From Tubulanus polymorphus (taxonomy: Eukaryota; Nemertea; Palaeonemertea; Tubulaniformes; Tubulanidae): a stretch of 64,000 bases of DNA. Position numbers and translations under genes: made by a program. This document shows positions 37,555 through 50,300 of the stretch, in pieces; the stretch's first letter is position 1; every line of letters starts with the position of its first letter. The DNA is taken from NCBI RefSeq assembly GCF_964204645.1, contig NC_134028.1, positions 1,240,001 to 1,304,000 of the forward strand, given 5' to 3'. Below the pieces are notes generated by a model. The model made no database searches. It was not told the DNA's origin and was given only the letters and a program-made list of their open reading frames with translations.

Positions 37555-38106
37555 CCTGGACCACTCTGAATCAGCATCAGTAATTACTGGGTTTGAACCC
37601 AGGACAACCCTGTACATCCTCTATTCAGCATCAGGACCACTCTGAATCAGCATCAGTAATTACTGGGTTCGAACCCGGGACACCCCTGTACATCCTCTAT
37701 TCAGCATCAGGCCACTCTGAATCAGTATCAGTAATTACTGGGTTCGAACCCGGGACACCCCTGTACATCCTCTATTCAGCATCAGGACCACTCTGAATCA
37801 GCATCAGTAATTACTGGGTTCGAACCCGGGACACCCCTGTACATCCTCTATTCAGCATCAGGACCACTCTGAATCAGTATCAGTAATTACTGGGTTCGAA
37901 CCCGGGACACCCCTGTACATCCTCGATTCAGCATCAGAACCACTCTGAATCAGTATCAGTAATTACTGGGTTCGAACCCGCGACATCCCTGTACATCCTT
38001 TATTCAGCATCAGGACCACTCTGAATCATTATCAGTAATTACTAGGTTCGAACCCGGGAAAACCCTCTACATCCTCTATTCAGCATCAGGACCGCTCTGA
38101 ATCAGT
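37555..38106. repeat. 76-bp tandem array with B-box-like palindromes
   Basis: CCACTCTGAATCA recurs at 37561, 37637, 37712, 37788, 37864, 37940, 38016 and (variant) 38092: seven full units of 75-76 bp. Each unit holds GGGTTCGAACCCGGGACA or a near copy, a perfect 12-bp palindrome that fits the RNA polymerase III B-box consensus (GWTCRANNC). I see no matching A-box or tRNA fold. It lies between the TMEM94 start and the DLG5 3' end. Confidence 0.93.
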
Positions 38107-39898
38107 ATTGAGTACTTTTAATGTCATCACAACAGGGACGAACAAGTCTTTTCACTCTCGAAAGACCTTGAAACTAGTTATTGTTTATTTTGACTGGTAT
38201 GGTAACCCTTCTCCCTAAGAGTGAACTGACTTGTCACAGTCTATGAATTTTCCTTATGCAAAAAGACATTATCATCCGTGAGGAACTCATGTGGTTCAAT
38301 GAAATCAAACGTTTTAGTCGGATCTCGACAGTCAGCTAAAGATAGTCTGGTGCAGTAGTCAAAATCAACTCAAAAACTACTAGATATTTTTCTATTAAGC
38401 ATTTTACACTTTCTTTCGTCATTGAAATGACATTAGAACAATATAATATTACACAGCCTGACAGTGATCATCTCTCATACGAGTCAACTCTACATAAATA
38501 AGCATCAATACACATCCCTTTCATTTATCGGTTGATATACATGTATATACGTTTATTACACTTTAAACTGGTGTAACTAAATAAGTTTTTCCCTATTATA
38601 CTTAAACAAAGTAGCAACAAATCAAGAGTTCTATTTGCTTATTCAGGGCAGGTGTCTACCACTCAATAGATAGAACATAGAGAATTATTCACGAAAAATG
38701 TATTAAGAAAGAGGTGGCCATGTCAAACACACACATAGACACTGGACTGGAGGAGCATAATACATTTCTACGCTCATTTCAATAAAATCTTTGCAGTAAG
38801 CGAACAACATGAACAGATCACAAAAATGGCTTCCTCTAAACCCCTCCATATTTCATCCTTCCTACGATCGTTGCAGAAACCGTTTGCACAAATAAATCAA
38901 AGCCAAGTACAAATTCAAAACCAATGCATCATTCAGGGGCAGATCTAGGAACATTGGAAGCCAGGTGTCCAGAGGAAATAACTAATTTTTCAGATAAAGC
39001 AGGACATCTAGCTATTAATGGGGTCCAACCCCCAGTTTAAGATATTATTGAAGAAATATGTCCAAAAAGATGCAAATACTGAGAGGATGAGAATGAAATT
39101 TGCAGGTTATAACTACCTCTGTCTTGACGAAAAGGGCAACCTCAAGTGAAAGGCAGGGGTCCAGACCCCGAAACCAACTCCTAAATCTGTCTCTGATTAT
39201 GAATTGGTTGGCGGTGATGTTTATATAGTACAGCAATGGTTTAAATGTAGCTTTATCGAAAATATCACTACAGAGTAATGCAAATATAAAAATTATCTTT
39301 ATGATAAAGTTACAACACTTTCCCTAGAAATCATTACTCTAAAGTATGAAAAAACACCGAACATTAAAGTTTTATACAATTATTGTACAAAATCAAAAAT
39401 ATATCGACTTTTTTGTTGCAAAAATGGAAGGACGCGAAAATATAATATGGATCCTTAATGAACCCAACACACCCAAGATATATTCACATTGGTAGTTGAC
39501 TTTTTTCTATCATCTTATCGTCATCATTTTCAAATAAAGATTCTTAATAGTTTTATAAAATGCAAGAAAATTTACACCATTACTTTTTACTAACAAAATA
39601 ACAACAAGCGTCGTACGTCATTTACTCTTGACTCTTCAAGCACCTCAGCAGTTCACTACAAACAATTCACTCAAATTATATGTATCGCCTTTATATCAAA
39701 ATGTACCAGTTAGTGCACAGATCTTAAAATAGTCAATTTAAGATTGGTTGATACAGGCCGGAAACTCATGTGAAAACAAATACAAGGGTCAGTTTAATTA
39801 ATAAATCGATCAACAGAAGATCCAGTTTTTTTCTTATTTCCAAATTGTTGTTGTTATATTAGCTACTATATTAGTAATCTAAGTTGAAATTGACGACT

Positions 39899-39970
39899 CT
39901 CAGGACTCCAGTTGCATAGTTCTCGGTTCAACTTGAGTCTAGAACTGTGCAACTGACTCCTGAGCTGTAA
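39899..39970. repeat. Short inverted-repeat element near DLG5 3' end
   Basis: CAGGACTCCAGTTGCATAGTT at one end and AACTGTGCAACTGACTCCTG at the other are imperfect inverted copies. The ends and the internal TTGAGTC resemble the family seen at 48.0, 50.9, 54.4 and 55.8 kb. Confidence 0.55.
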
Positions 39971-40689
39971 AACTGTCCCTGTAAAGATTGTTTTTTTCCT
40001 ACACTCGATACATGGAAAATATCAAAATAAAACACATTAAAAATCATGGTCCATATTAATTCATACACGAACATTTAGAAATAAATAAATGTTTTACATC
40101 TTTGAGGCTCTCAATTTGCTTGAATCAACGAATAACACAAAATGGAATTCTGTTTGATAAAATGAACACCACTTTTATTGCGAATTCGCTGTCCAGCAAT
40201 GGGGCCTAGTTCATTAGGCATCCTGGTCCACTTCAATACACAGTGCAGGCCCTGAGCAGTGATACCACAATCTTTCATGAGGCAAATATCCATTGACATA
40301 CATAACAAAAATACATTACCACTAACATTGCGAGTAAAATGATTCATGTCACTTTCAAAGGCTGATATTTGTGTTTCTAGTCAAACTAAGGCTAAATCAT
40401 TAGGTACCAATTAAGAGATTTTTAGCAATTCTATCTTATATTAAGTTATGCCCAATTAGCAATTTGGCTCAAGTTACAACTCGGTCAAGAAGCGTTACTC
40501 ATGCAAGGGTCAAATTTATTTCAAGACGAAACATTTTTTTTAACTAATTGCGCCAATGCGATTTTCATTTCGCAGTCATTACAATAATTAGAATTCTATA
40601 GTTCTGTAGAATTCAATTCTCACTTGACTCTATCGAGTTACAGTTCATTCATTTTCCATATTAGAATCCTAGTGTAAAATTCTACCCAC

Positions 40690-40888
40690 CAACAGTGGAA
40701 CTGGGTCCATAACTATGGAACTGGGTGCAGAACTATGGAACTGGGTCCAGATCTGTGGAACCGGGTCCTGAACTATGGAACTGGGTCCAGAACAACTGTG
40801 AAACTGGGTGTAGAACTGTGGAACCGGATCCAGAACTGGGTCCTGAACTATGGAACTGGGTCCAGAACAACTGTGGAACCGGGTGCTG
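40690..40888. repeat. About 20-bp minisatellite built on GTGGAACTGGGTCC
   Basis: Units of the type AACTATGGAACTGGGTCCAG are repeated about nine times with some shortened or extended copies (AGAACAACTGTG). The unit closely matches the terminal sequence of the inverted-repeat elements found at 50935-51041 and elsewhere in DLG5. Confidence 0.85.
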
Positions 40889-41363
40889 GTATTTATTGAC
40901 TAGTTATACACATATCTAATAAAAAATGCTCGTGAAAAGTTACACGAAGGATTCAACTAAATAAGTCATCAAGGTAATTCAAGTTACCTCTGATTACAAC
41001 TGGGTTCATATATACATGTACCGGTACATAAAATGGCTTCATTGATTAAGTTTAAGGATCAGTTGCTCGATAACTGACATAGTGACAATTAAAACTGTAT
41101 TGTTATAATAGTATTCAAATGGCGGCGACTGACCCTAACACGCGTGAGATAAACATGTTGAAAAACATATTCCAAGCCATTTCTATCCAAACACATCATT
41201 ATAGAAGGAACTACCGGTACCTCAGAGTAGATCGGCGTCATACATTTGAAGCTCAAGTTCACAGTTTTAAGCACATTGAATTGATTTAATCCTCATTCAC
41301 AGTTTTCGTATAATCCTTGAATTCAATCGGTGATTATAATGAGTTTCTCTCTCAGTTGAGGAG

Positions 41364-44300
41364 TTAAAGTGTCCCCGACGGAACCCAGATGGTTTTCTTC
41401 TGTTCAGATTCGATTGTCGCTTTGATCTGGGTGCACATAAACGCTAGATTTCCACCCATAATCACAGCTGAAATTATACGCATACAAAATATTCAGATTC
41501 AATCAATCATTATTGATCGATAAAACAATATCTATTCCAACTTTATCCTTTTATATACTCAAACGATGCTTCTTACCTGAAAACAAATGCTTGTAATCTT
41601 GTTCAATTTCTTGGAAATGTTCAAAAAGTTCCTTGGCAGCTTTGTTGCTCAGTTTTTCTGGCAAAAACCGAGTATCTTTGACTTCACTAAAAATGCACAA
41701 AATCAAAAGAATATCATAGATTATCGTTGATGAAAAATGGTAAGAGAGATGATGATGATGATGCGGAATTTTGTACCGTATTTGTTTGACGTTCTTGTGT
41801 TTAGTAAATAAGACTATCGGATAGATGTGACATCTATGTAGGATTTCAATACCGCACGCACCGACATTTAACATACAATGACGATTCTGAAATATTCATT
41901 AACTCAAAATGAAATATCCACGATACCGAATAACATCATCGCCTATTGGGTTCAAATATACAAAATTCACAATTAGAGAATCAGAAACCAGATTCAAAAT
42001 AGGCTACCGATTTCATTCATTTACAGACTTCATGTTTTTCATAGTTTTCATGATTTAGTTCAAAGAGCCCTGACGCTATAGAGATTTCTTAAACAAGATT
42101 AGAGCTGAACTTCTGACATTCTGCGTCTTGTGATTATATCCATGTGTACCAACAGTATAATCCACATATATATGGATTACATGTATATGAAATTTATGTT
42201 TTATGTCCATGTGACTCGACCTCGCCCAGATGGGCTAAAAGCCCGGGGGCTGTTTTACGGGGGGGTGTGTGTTATCACGACTATGAAAAGAGTTTAATTG
42301 ATAATCACTTTTTCTGAAATGCCTTTAATTCCGTCTATTGTGATGACTTCGAAACAATCTTCTCCTTTTTTGTGATAATTCACGAATAATCCGTCCATCT
42401 GTCCTTTTTCCATCATCGCAGGAGAAGCTTTGATAATTTCTGACGGTGGCAAAAAAATCATAACATAAAATTTATAATTTCCTTTCAGAAATTCATAGAA
42501 ATCAATGAACGACAATATATTACGTATGCTACGTACCGGGTTCACAACGAGTGAAACGATCCGGTGCCTCAGACGTTAAATAACTAACTATCGGTTCGGC
42601 TAATGGACCCAAAATCAATACAGGACGACACATTACATCTTAAATAACAAAATATAAACGCATTATAGTAACGTTCTTAGATTCAACCTCACTTGTCAAG
42701 GTTTGATTGCTTCCTCCCGAAGCAACACAAACCCTGGCCGCAGACCCATCATTGGATCCTTTACCCTTTTGGGCGGACAGGATACCGCTCAGAGGCCAAT
42801 TAGATGTGTTATATAATAGAGACAAATCTGCTGGTAAAAAACAAACCAGCTGATTGGTCTAATATATATGAAGGGTCTGCGGCCAGGGTTTGTGTTGGTG
42901 TGAGCTTCAGCGGGAGGCAATCAAACCCTGGCAAGCAAAGATGTCTTAGATTAAGATCTCTATCGAATCTCGCCAAGACTAGATAAACTTACGATCGAGT
43001 CTTGTAACTTTTTGATAGGTCAACATCGTACCATCTGCAAATAAACGCATTCGAAATATGTTTAAATCGGTCGCTGAATTTCATAAGTCTGAAAATCTTT
43101 CTTTGTTTCTTATATCCTAGATGTTTCATATATCCTAATAACGTGACTATTAGGAAATAGCGGAAATTTTTTAAAAAAATTATTAGCTCAAGGAAACGTT
43201 TCGAACATTTACGGTGAATGCAAAAGCTAGCTGAAAGCCAATGAAACTCCATGAGAGTGACAAGGTTGTATGTACTCTCGATTGAACTCACCGTCTGAGA
43301 TGGGCCAAATATCAGCGGACATCGAGACATCAGAAAATGACGTCAATTCACGACTGTCTTTAGAATTATTTCGTTGATGTCGTTTACGACGGAAGAAACT
43401 GCGACGAGTCGAACCCGAACCACGACGTGATTTATTGAATTCACCACCGTCTTCCATCGCTACTTCTGAGGCGCTTCGTCTTAGAGTGAACTCATCTTCT
43501 AATCTATATATATATATATATATATATATATAACACAATCCATATGAGTTCAGGTTCAAATAGGTCGATCTCAACTTGAAATGAGGATTATTATTCATGT
43601 TTAAGAATTTATAGAGTGGCTTAATCCAAAATGGCTCTAAAGTGGTTTATCAATTGAACTCAAAATTATGTTGCAAGTTACAAAACTGATAAATTAAAAT
43701 ATATTATATTTCTATAAGTTCATCTAAAGATTTGTTTTGTAACTTTGATGATTTAAGGTAAAGCGTTTCATAGAAACTGGTGCATTACAAGATAAGCAAG
43801 GCATACTTTAATTCGTTGTCGAGAAATTGTAACTGCTTACCTCGATTTACTAGGTACCGTGCCGACCTGTAACCGGTTTCCACTGTTATCCACTAACCAC
43901 GCTTTCCACAATCCGATCACACCGTTATAAACAGTATTCGATACGTAGAGAACGTCATCTTTTTGAAAAGTCAGTTCACTGTCAGTTTCAGCTTTCTTAT
44001 CGAATTGCACGCGTACGTAAAATGCATCTCCAGACGTGTCCTGACTGATTTTGTTGTATTCTACAAAACATCGATTAAAATGATTAATTTTCCAGTAAAA
44101 TATTGCTGAAAAGCTGTTCAGAGAATGCTGGTAGAACGTACTGGTGCTGTTGTACTGAGCGAGAATAGTAACAGTTTCAGCCGGTCGTGACACTTCATAT
44201 AGAGCCTTCTCAGCCGTAGCACCTCGTAAATCAACACCATTAAACTGTAAATATATAGAAAGAGTTACTTAACAAACAGCAGGCTTCAAACAACTATAAC

Positions 44301-47300
44301 TTATACTTATATTCTACTGAGTGACAACTTAGTCTTAGCTCGATATAAGTAGAAAATAGGGCTGTCAACCTCTAGAGTGCTATCAGTGACTAATTGAATT
44401 TTTTCAGTAAAATTTCATTGAAATATGATAGAAAATGTTCAAATTAACCAATAATCAATAGTAAAACCCTCAGTTACATCTTCAATAATTTTGTATGCAT
44501 CAATACAAATCAAATCAGTATTTCTCAGTACGTTTTTTGGCAGTACTAACCTCTAATATTTGATCACCTCTCTGTAAACCGTTGATACTAGCAGCCGGAC
44601 TATCTGGAGCGATATCTCTGATAAATATACCGGTAGCGTTTCCACCTATCAGACTGATTCCGATATCGGACGATGTTTTCTTTAAGAAGACGAATCTCGG
44701 TTCACACGGAGCTGGTGCTGATTCTTCAGCTATCGTTGTACTGCGTAGACTAGCGTTAGCGCTGATATCACTACACAAAATATATAAATCATTCAATTAA
44801 TCTTAATTCCCTTCCTAACAAATATTTTCTGATAAATACATATCATAGTGCAGAAGTGGAAATGTACATGTATGAGGGGGAAAGGACAATGGATAAGCCC
44901 TGAGGATGGAGTGGAGCGGAGTACCCCAAAAACAAATGGATTATGTTCATTTGATGTCAGTGATGATGATATCAACAATGAGAAAATGAAGATGTTATAA
45001 TATCGAGATTAATACGACAAGATTTAAACGCAGTTTGAGCAATAAGCAGTTAGAGACTCTAAGTAACATCTGGGTACAGTACCACAGTTGTCAATTAAGT
45101 TTGAATTTAACGATGAACCATGTACGGTAACTGGATTCTGATTGATTAGAATTAAGTTCACACATTTTCTAAAACGTACCGTCTAAATTTCAGTTTAGAT
45201 TTCGGCGAGTTTGTCGGCGTCGAAGTCAACGTTTCAGAGGAGCCACGATGAGGTTCTTGTCGACTAGGAACCGGTGAACTAGGATTAGAACTCTGAGGAG
45301 TTGAACTCGAACCGTCCGAGTCATATGAATCTCGGAATTCTGTAAGAAAACCATAATTAAAATCAAAATAAACCCACAAGTGATAGATAAGAGTTTCATT
45401 CAGTTCCAATCAGGTTTAAAGCCCATGGGAATTGTGCACTTACTCCTTGGATTGTATTGAACCAGTATAGTGATACTATCTCCTAATTGACGCAGAACAT
45501 TAGCTCCTTGTTGATAGGTGGCGTTACGCATGTTTATACCACAAACCTAAAGAAAAATACAAAATATCAGCATTTATTGCGTTTCATCAGCATCATGGTT
45601 CCCAAAGTTACAGCAATGCAATACCAGATTGGATGAAAATTGTATTTTGAGTTGTGATACCTCGAGTAGTTGATGTCCGATAACGAGTCCCGCTTGAGCT
45701 GCCAAACTTCCCTCAGCGACCGACGATACAAATATTCCACCTTTCAATCCGGGTTGGATTTGAATCCCGAGCGGAACAGAAGTTTTCTCAATCGTTATAC
45801 TACGAATTTCACCTTTATGCGGTCTACAAAAAAATGTTACGTTTCAGTTAATTGTTAACCTTTTCCCATCTGTCGGCTACTGTGTAGTCTCAGGTGCGCT
45901 CTCTTTCACATTATATCAGTTGGCAAACACAATAAGTACCTAATAAACCCAAACCCAAGTTTGTGAATCCCCTGATTATCTCTTGTTGTTTTGTATTTAA
46001 GGCAAGTCTCAAGCGATTGGCAAACAAACCATGACCTCACTTGTAATGCCACCAGTATACATAGTCACAGACAATAAGTGATTTACAGACTAGTTTATAA
46101 ATCCCCTCATTATGTTTAGTAGTTATGCGCGGTAAGTCTCCAGCACCGACGGACAAGCAACACCTGTATTTCAAATGAAACTTACTTTCTGAGCTGCTGT
46201 GCTTCAATCGGTGTTGAGCCTAACGATGAGACTGATCCAGGGCTATGTAGATCTATTGGAACGAAAGGACTGCTACAATGTGACACTGAAAAATAATTAG
46301 CATGATACAACCATGAGTATGAACTAGTCAAATAATTTTCTGAATACGATAGGTCATATTTTAAATGGAGTATCGCTAATGGAGCAACAATACACTGCAT
46401 TATTCCTAGTGAATATTACTACATTTTCTATGAAATTTATACTGGATTTTGAGGCTTTTAGATCTAAACACCAAACAAGTCATCCTTGTTGAATGAATCC
46501 TCGCTTGTCACAGTAGCAGTGCCGCTGTCTCATTATAGATATATCAGACTTACTTCTGTCAATTGAACTGGTTGAAATGCGACCCACAGACGACCTTGAA
46601 GCTACACTTTGATTTGACGGGATACGTATTCGATCGCTCTGTCGTTTCGGGAATGTAGAGTTTCCATTCATCTCGAGGTCGGCGTGGCGACCGTACATCG
46701 GGCGTTGTTGTATCACGTGATATGGAAAATCATCGTCAGGAGTTGAAGATGCCGAACAATCAGCACTCTGTAATAGACACATACAATCAATCAGTTACAA
46801 TTCTTCTCAAATAAACACATCTGTCTATTTCAACTTGGAATGGACATCGGGTGCCATTACCCAGTCAATCTGTGTAGTAGTAAAACATACATCTTTAGAT
46901 GGTCAGCACAAATGGGCAGCTGAACTAAAACATTTAGTTTATTATCCATTTTAAATTGCACAGAATGGATTAAAAATTGATGTTTTAGTTCAGCGCTCCA
47001 TTTGTGCTGGTTATTGTAACACCTCTATCAGGTATGTACTGCCAACATTGACTCAGTTTTGGCATCCGATATTATTTAAACAAGTTGAAATAGAGATTAG
47101 TTACTCATATATCCTGCACAAGAGACTAGTGATAAACCACAAGAAGATTAAGTCCAAAATTTATGAATTAAGTCCCAAAACGTCTAGAACCCTCACAATT
47201 TCAATATCACTTGCGAAAAGTGACTTTTCAGTTCATTTTGACCGGGCTAATTAATTGATTTGTAATATTCTGTGAAGTCACGAGGAACTGGATTTTGATA

Positions 47301-50300
47301 ATCTGCCGCATACAGTATGAATTATTGATGTTTTTATTTGCCATGAAATTGAAGATAAACCGAGCTGTATCTGATTACAGACAACCAGCTGATGAAATTA
47401 TTAAAATCAATCGTGTTGTTTCACTGTATATGACAGCTGTAGATAAACTGTCTTTACTACTCGCAGAGACGCTAAATATCACTCTCATTAAAACATTCAA
47501 TATCAAATCATGCGCAAAATCATGTAGGAACATTTACTGGAAAGTTTACATCCGCAGTTACGGTTATTTCTGACCCGATGGTTTACACATTGCAAACATC
47601 CAGAATAGAAAATGAATCTATAAGTTTCATCGTTTGTTATCAAGCATAAAAAAAACATGAATCCAACATTTCATGCCAAGAAATTGTGATCATCAACGCA
47701 TCATCCGTTTTAGTTCAGGCCGTTGAATAAAATCGCATGTTCAAATGCAAAAAACTTTCTATACTAACATTAGAAGATTATTAGCAAGTAGATATTTCTA
47801 TCATTGTCAATTTTTAGTTAAGAATAAGAAACTAAATACACGGCAATTATATAAAAAATAACACATTCATGAACCTGAATCAAGTTGCGAAGCCAGAACA
47901 TTCATCTAAGGCTTAACATTTAATCATTCATTGAGCAACTTATGGCTGAGCTATTGGTATTAATTAGCTTAAATCAATGTGGCTGAACACCTTCAGCACC
48001 AAACACAAGCTACTGGATCCAGTTACGTAGTTCTGAGTTAACTCACGACTATGGAACCGCGCCCAGGACCCAGTTGTGAGTTTTAGTTAACTCTTGAGTT
48101 AAATTAGTTCATTTTAGTTAGCTCAGAGTCAAATCTGAACTCAGTACTATGGAACCAGGCTCAGGATGAGGTACTAGACTAAAACGTGCTGCTGTATGGC
48201 GCTGAAGGTGTTCACAACCATTAGAATCAAACATAAAATTAAACTTACATGCACAGAAGACACTGGAGATGCATTGTAATAATGAGAGTGTTCTGTATCA
48301 GTCTGCGGAGGACGATAGGCAGGTGGAGAGCTATAGGAGGGGGGAGGAGGGAATGGAAATTGTGGACATTGTGAAGGAGATGTTGATACTCGTTGACTGC
48401 TTACGGTGTAAACGGGAACGCAATTATTGGTCGATCGTAACTCAGCGTGAGCGCTGAAAATGAAAAAACAATATCACTTCACTGATGATGGAGTCAGTTT
48501 TAAAGACTAATGTCTATTTATTAATTGATGAGACCTGTTTTTCTGGGATATTTTGCTTACTTTTTGGGGTACATACCTAATTTATGTCTTAACAGAATGC
48601 CAAAAATCGCGGACAACAACTGAATATCCGATATATTTCCAGTTCTGTACCAATTAGATGGATTGGCAAAAAGACTCCTTAAGTCCAGTTGAATGAGAGA
48701 GAAAATCCTCCATTTTGTCAAATTTCTTGGATTTGAACATTGTTACCATGCCTACGCCACCCTGATTTAGTTGTTGAGACCCCACAAGAAAAATAACTTC
48801 ATTTCGTAGGCATGGTGACAATGTAAAAATTCAAGAAATTTCACAAAATGGAGGATTTTCTCTCTCATTCAACTGGACTTAAGGAGTCTTTTTGCCAATC
48901 CATCTAATTGGTATAGAACTGGAAATATATCGGATATTCGGTTGTTGTCCGCGATTTTTGGCATTCTGTTAAGACATAAATGAGGTATGTACCCCAAAAA
49001 GTAAGCAAAATATCCAAGAAAAACAGGTCTCATCAATTAATAAATAGACATTAGGTATCAAATCTACCTCTAGGGGTAAATTCTCAACCTCGACTTTGAG
49101 ATTTAACTGCGGAAATAGTACTACGTAATAACATGTGTGTGTTTACCTGGGAACTGATGACATAGGAACTGGTGAATAATTAGTCTGGTTCCTATTTTGT
49201 CCGACGATGCCGCGTTCCGGACCGCGTTCAGGACCACGTATGAGTCGTCGACTCATTTCGGACGACGGTGAGATCATTCTGTTTCCGGTTTGAGGCAGTG
49301 GTCGAGGTGAATACATCGGGTTAACGTCTAATGAAGTAGGATGCTGCGCGGGAGGCCGAGGGAAGTCCGGTATCGGCCGATGATCTCGACGATGCGCCGG
49401 TGCCGAGATCGGTCGCCGATAGCGACACTGCTTTATTATATCGTTATTGTTGCGATGATTCGGTAGGGCGGTTGCTAGGATACTGGTATAATCTATCGAT
49501 GAATTCGGCGTGCTGTCTCGTGAGAAACTACTCGCGTCATTCTCCGTCTGTTCCGTACCGCCGCCGTCGTCGATGACGATGTTATTATTGTTGTTGTTGC
49601 TAGGTGATGACTCATCTCGTATTAACGGTTGACTAGATAAATAAGGACTGGATTTACTCGGTTTCGGTTGTTGGGTCGATATGTTGGTATATTTGACCGA
49701 GTTCTGCGGACTATGACGGAATGTAGCCTCATACGAGGAATCTCCTCGCTGAGGTGGATTCGGAGGTAAACATTCCTGAGGACGAGGAGCGTGTTCGCTA
49801 TTATTGGTCGCTATCATTTGAAATGGAATGGCCGGCCGTTGTTTTGGGTGATGATTGAACTGTGATATCGTACCCTGCTGCTGCTGGTTGCTATAGTTGA
49901 ATCGTAAACCGTATGATTTCGGCCACGTTCCACCGTTACCGGGATTCTTTACGAATCGTTGCTGCTTGTTTTCTGTTGATGATGTTTTCGCGTTGCTATG
50001 CGCCTGTAAGATCGTATCTAGTTCCGTTAAAACGATCTGTTCCGGGGTCGTTAGTTCCTCTCTCTCCGGGGCCGGTGACCCTCGATCGGTTTTCGCTGCC
50101 TCTCTGTTTTTGTTTCGCGGACGACCGAGCAGTTTTTCGTACGCTCGGTCCAGTAGGGTTTCGTGATGAGAATGAGGCCGATCGTGACTTTTCGCTTTTT
50201 TCATTTTCGGACTCGTCGGAGTACGGTGTAAATTGTCCGTCTGCGATTGGCTAGATTTCACCGTTTTAACGATCAGTGGCTCGGTTGTCGGCCAGAGTTT

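Larger units (their letters stand above)
38110..41363. other. DLG5 3' UTR side and intergenic DNA
   Basis: No coding frame supported. Several minus-strand AATAAA signals (TTTATT near 40515 and 40892) could end DLG5 transcripts. The TIR element at 39.9 kb and minisatellite at 40.7 kb lie here. Confidence 0.45.

Noticed and set aside
35691-38106. CRISPR-like array
   Set aside because: Tandem repeats are contiguous or have repeat-derived spacers, there are no unique spacers, and the DNA is eukaryotic.
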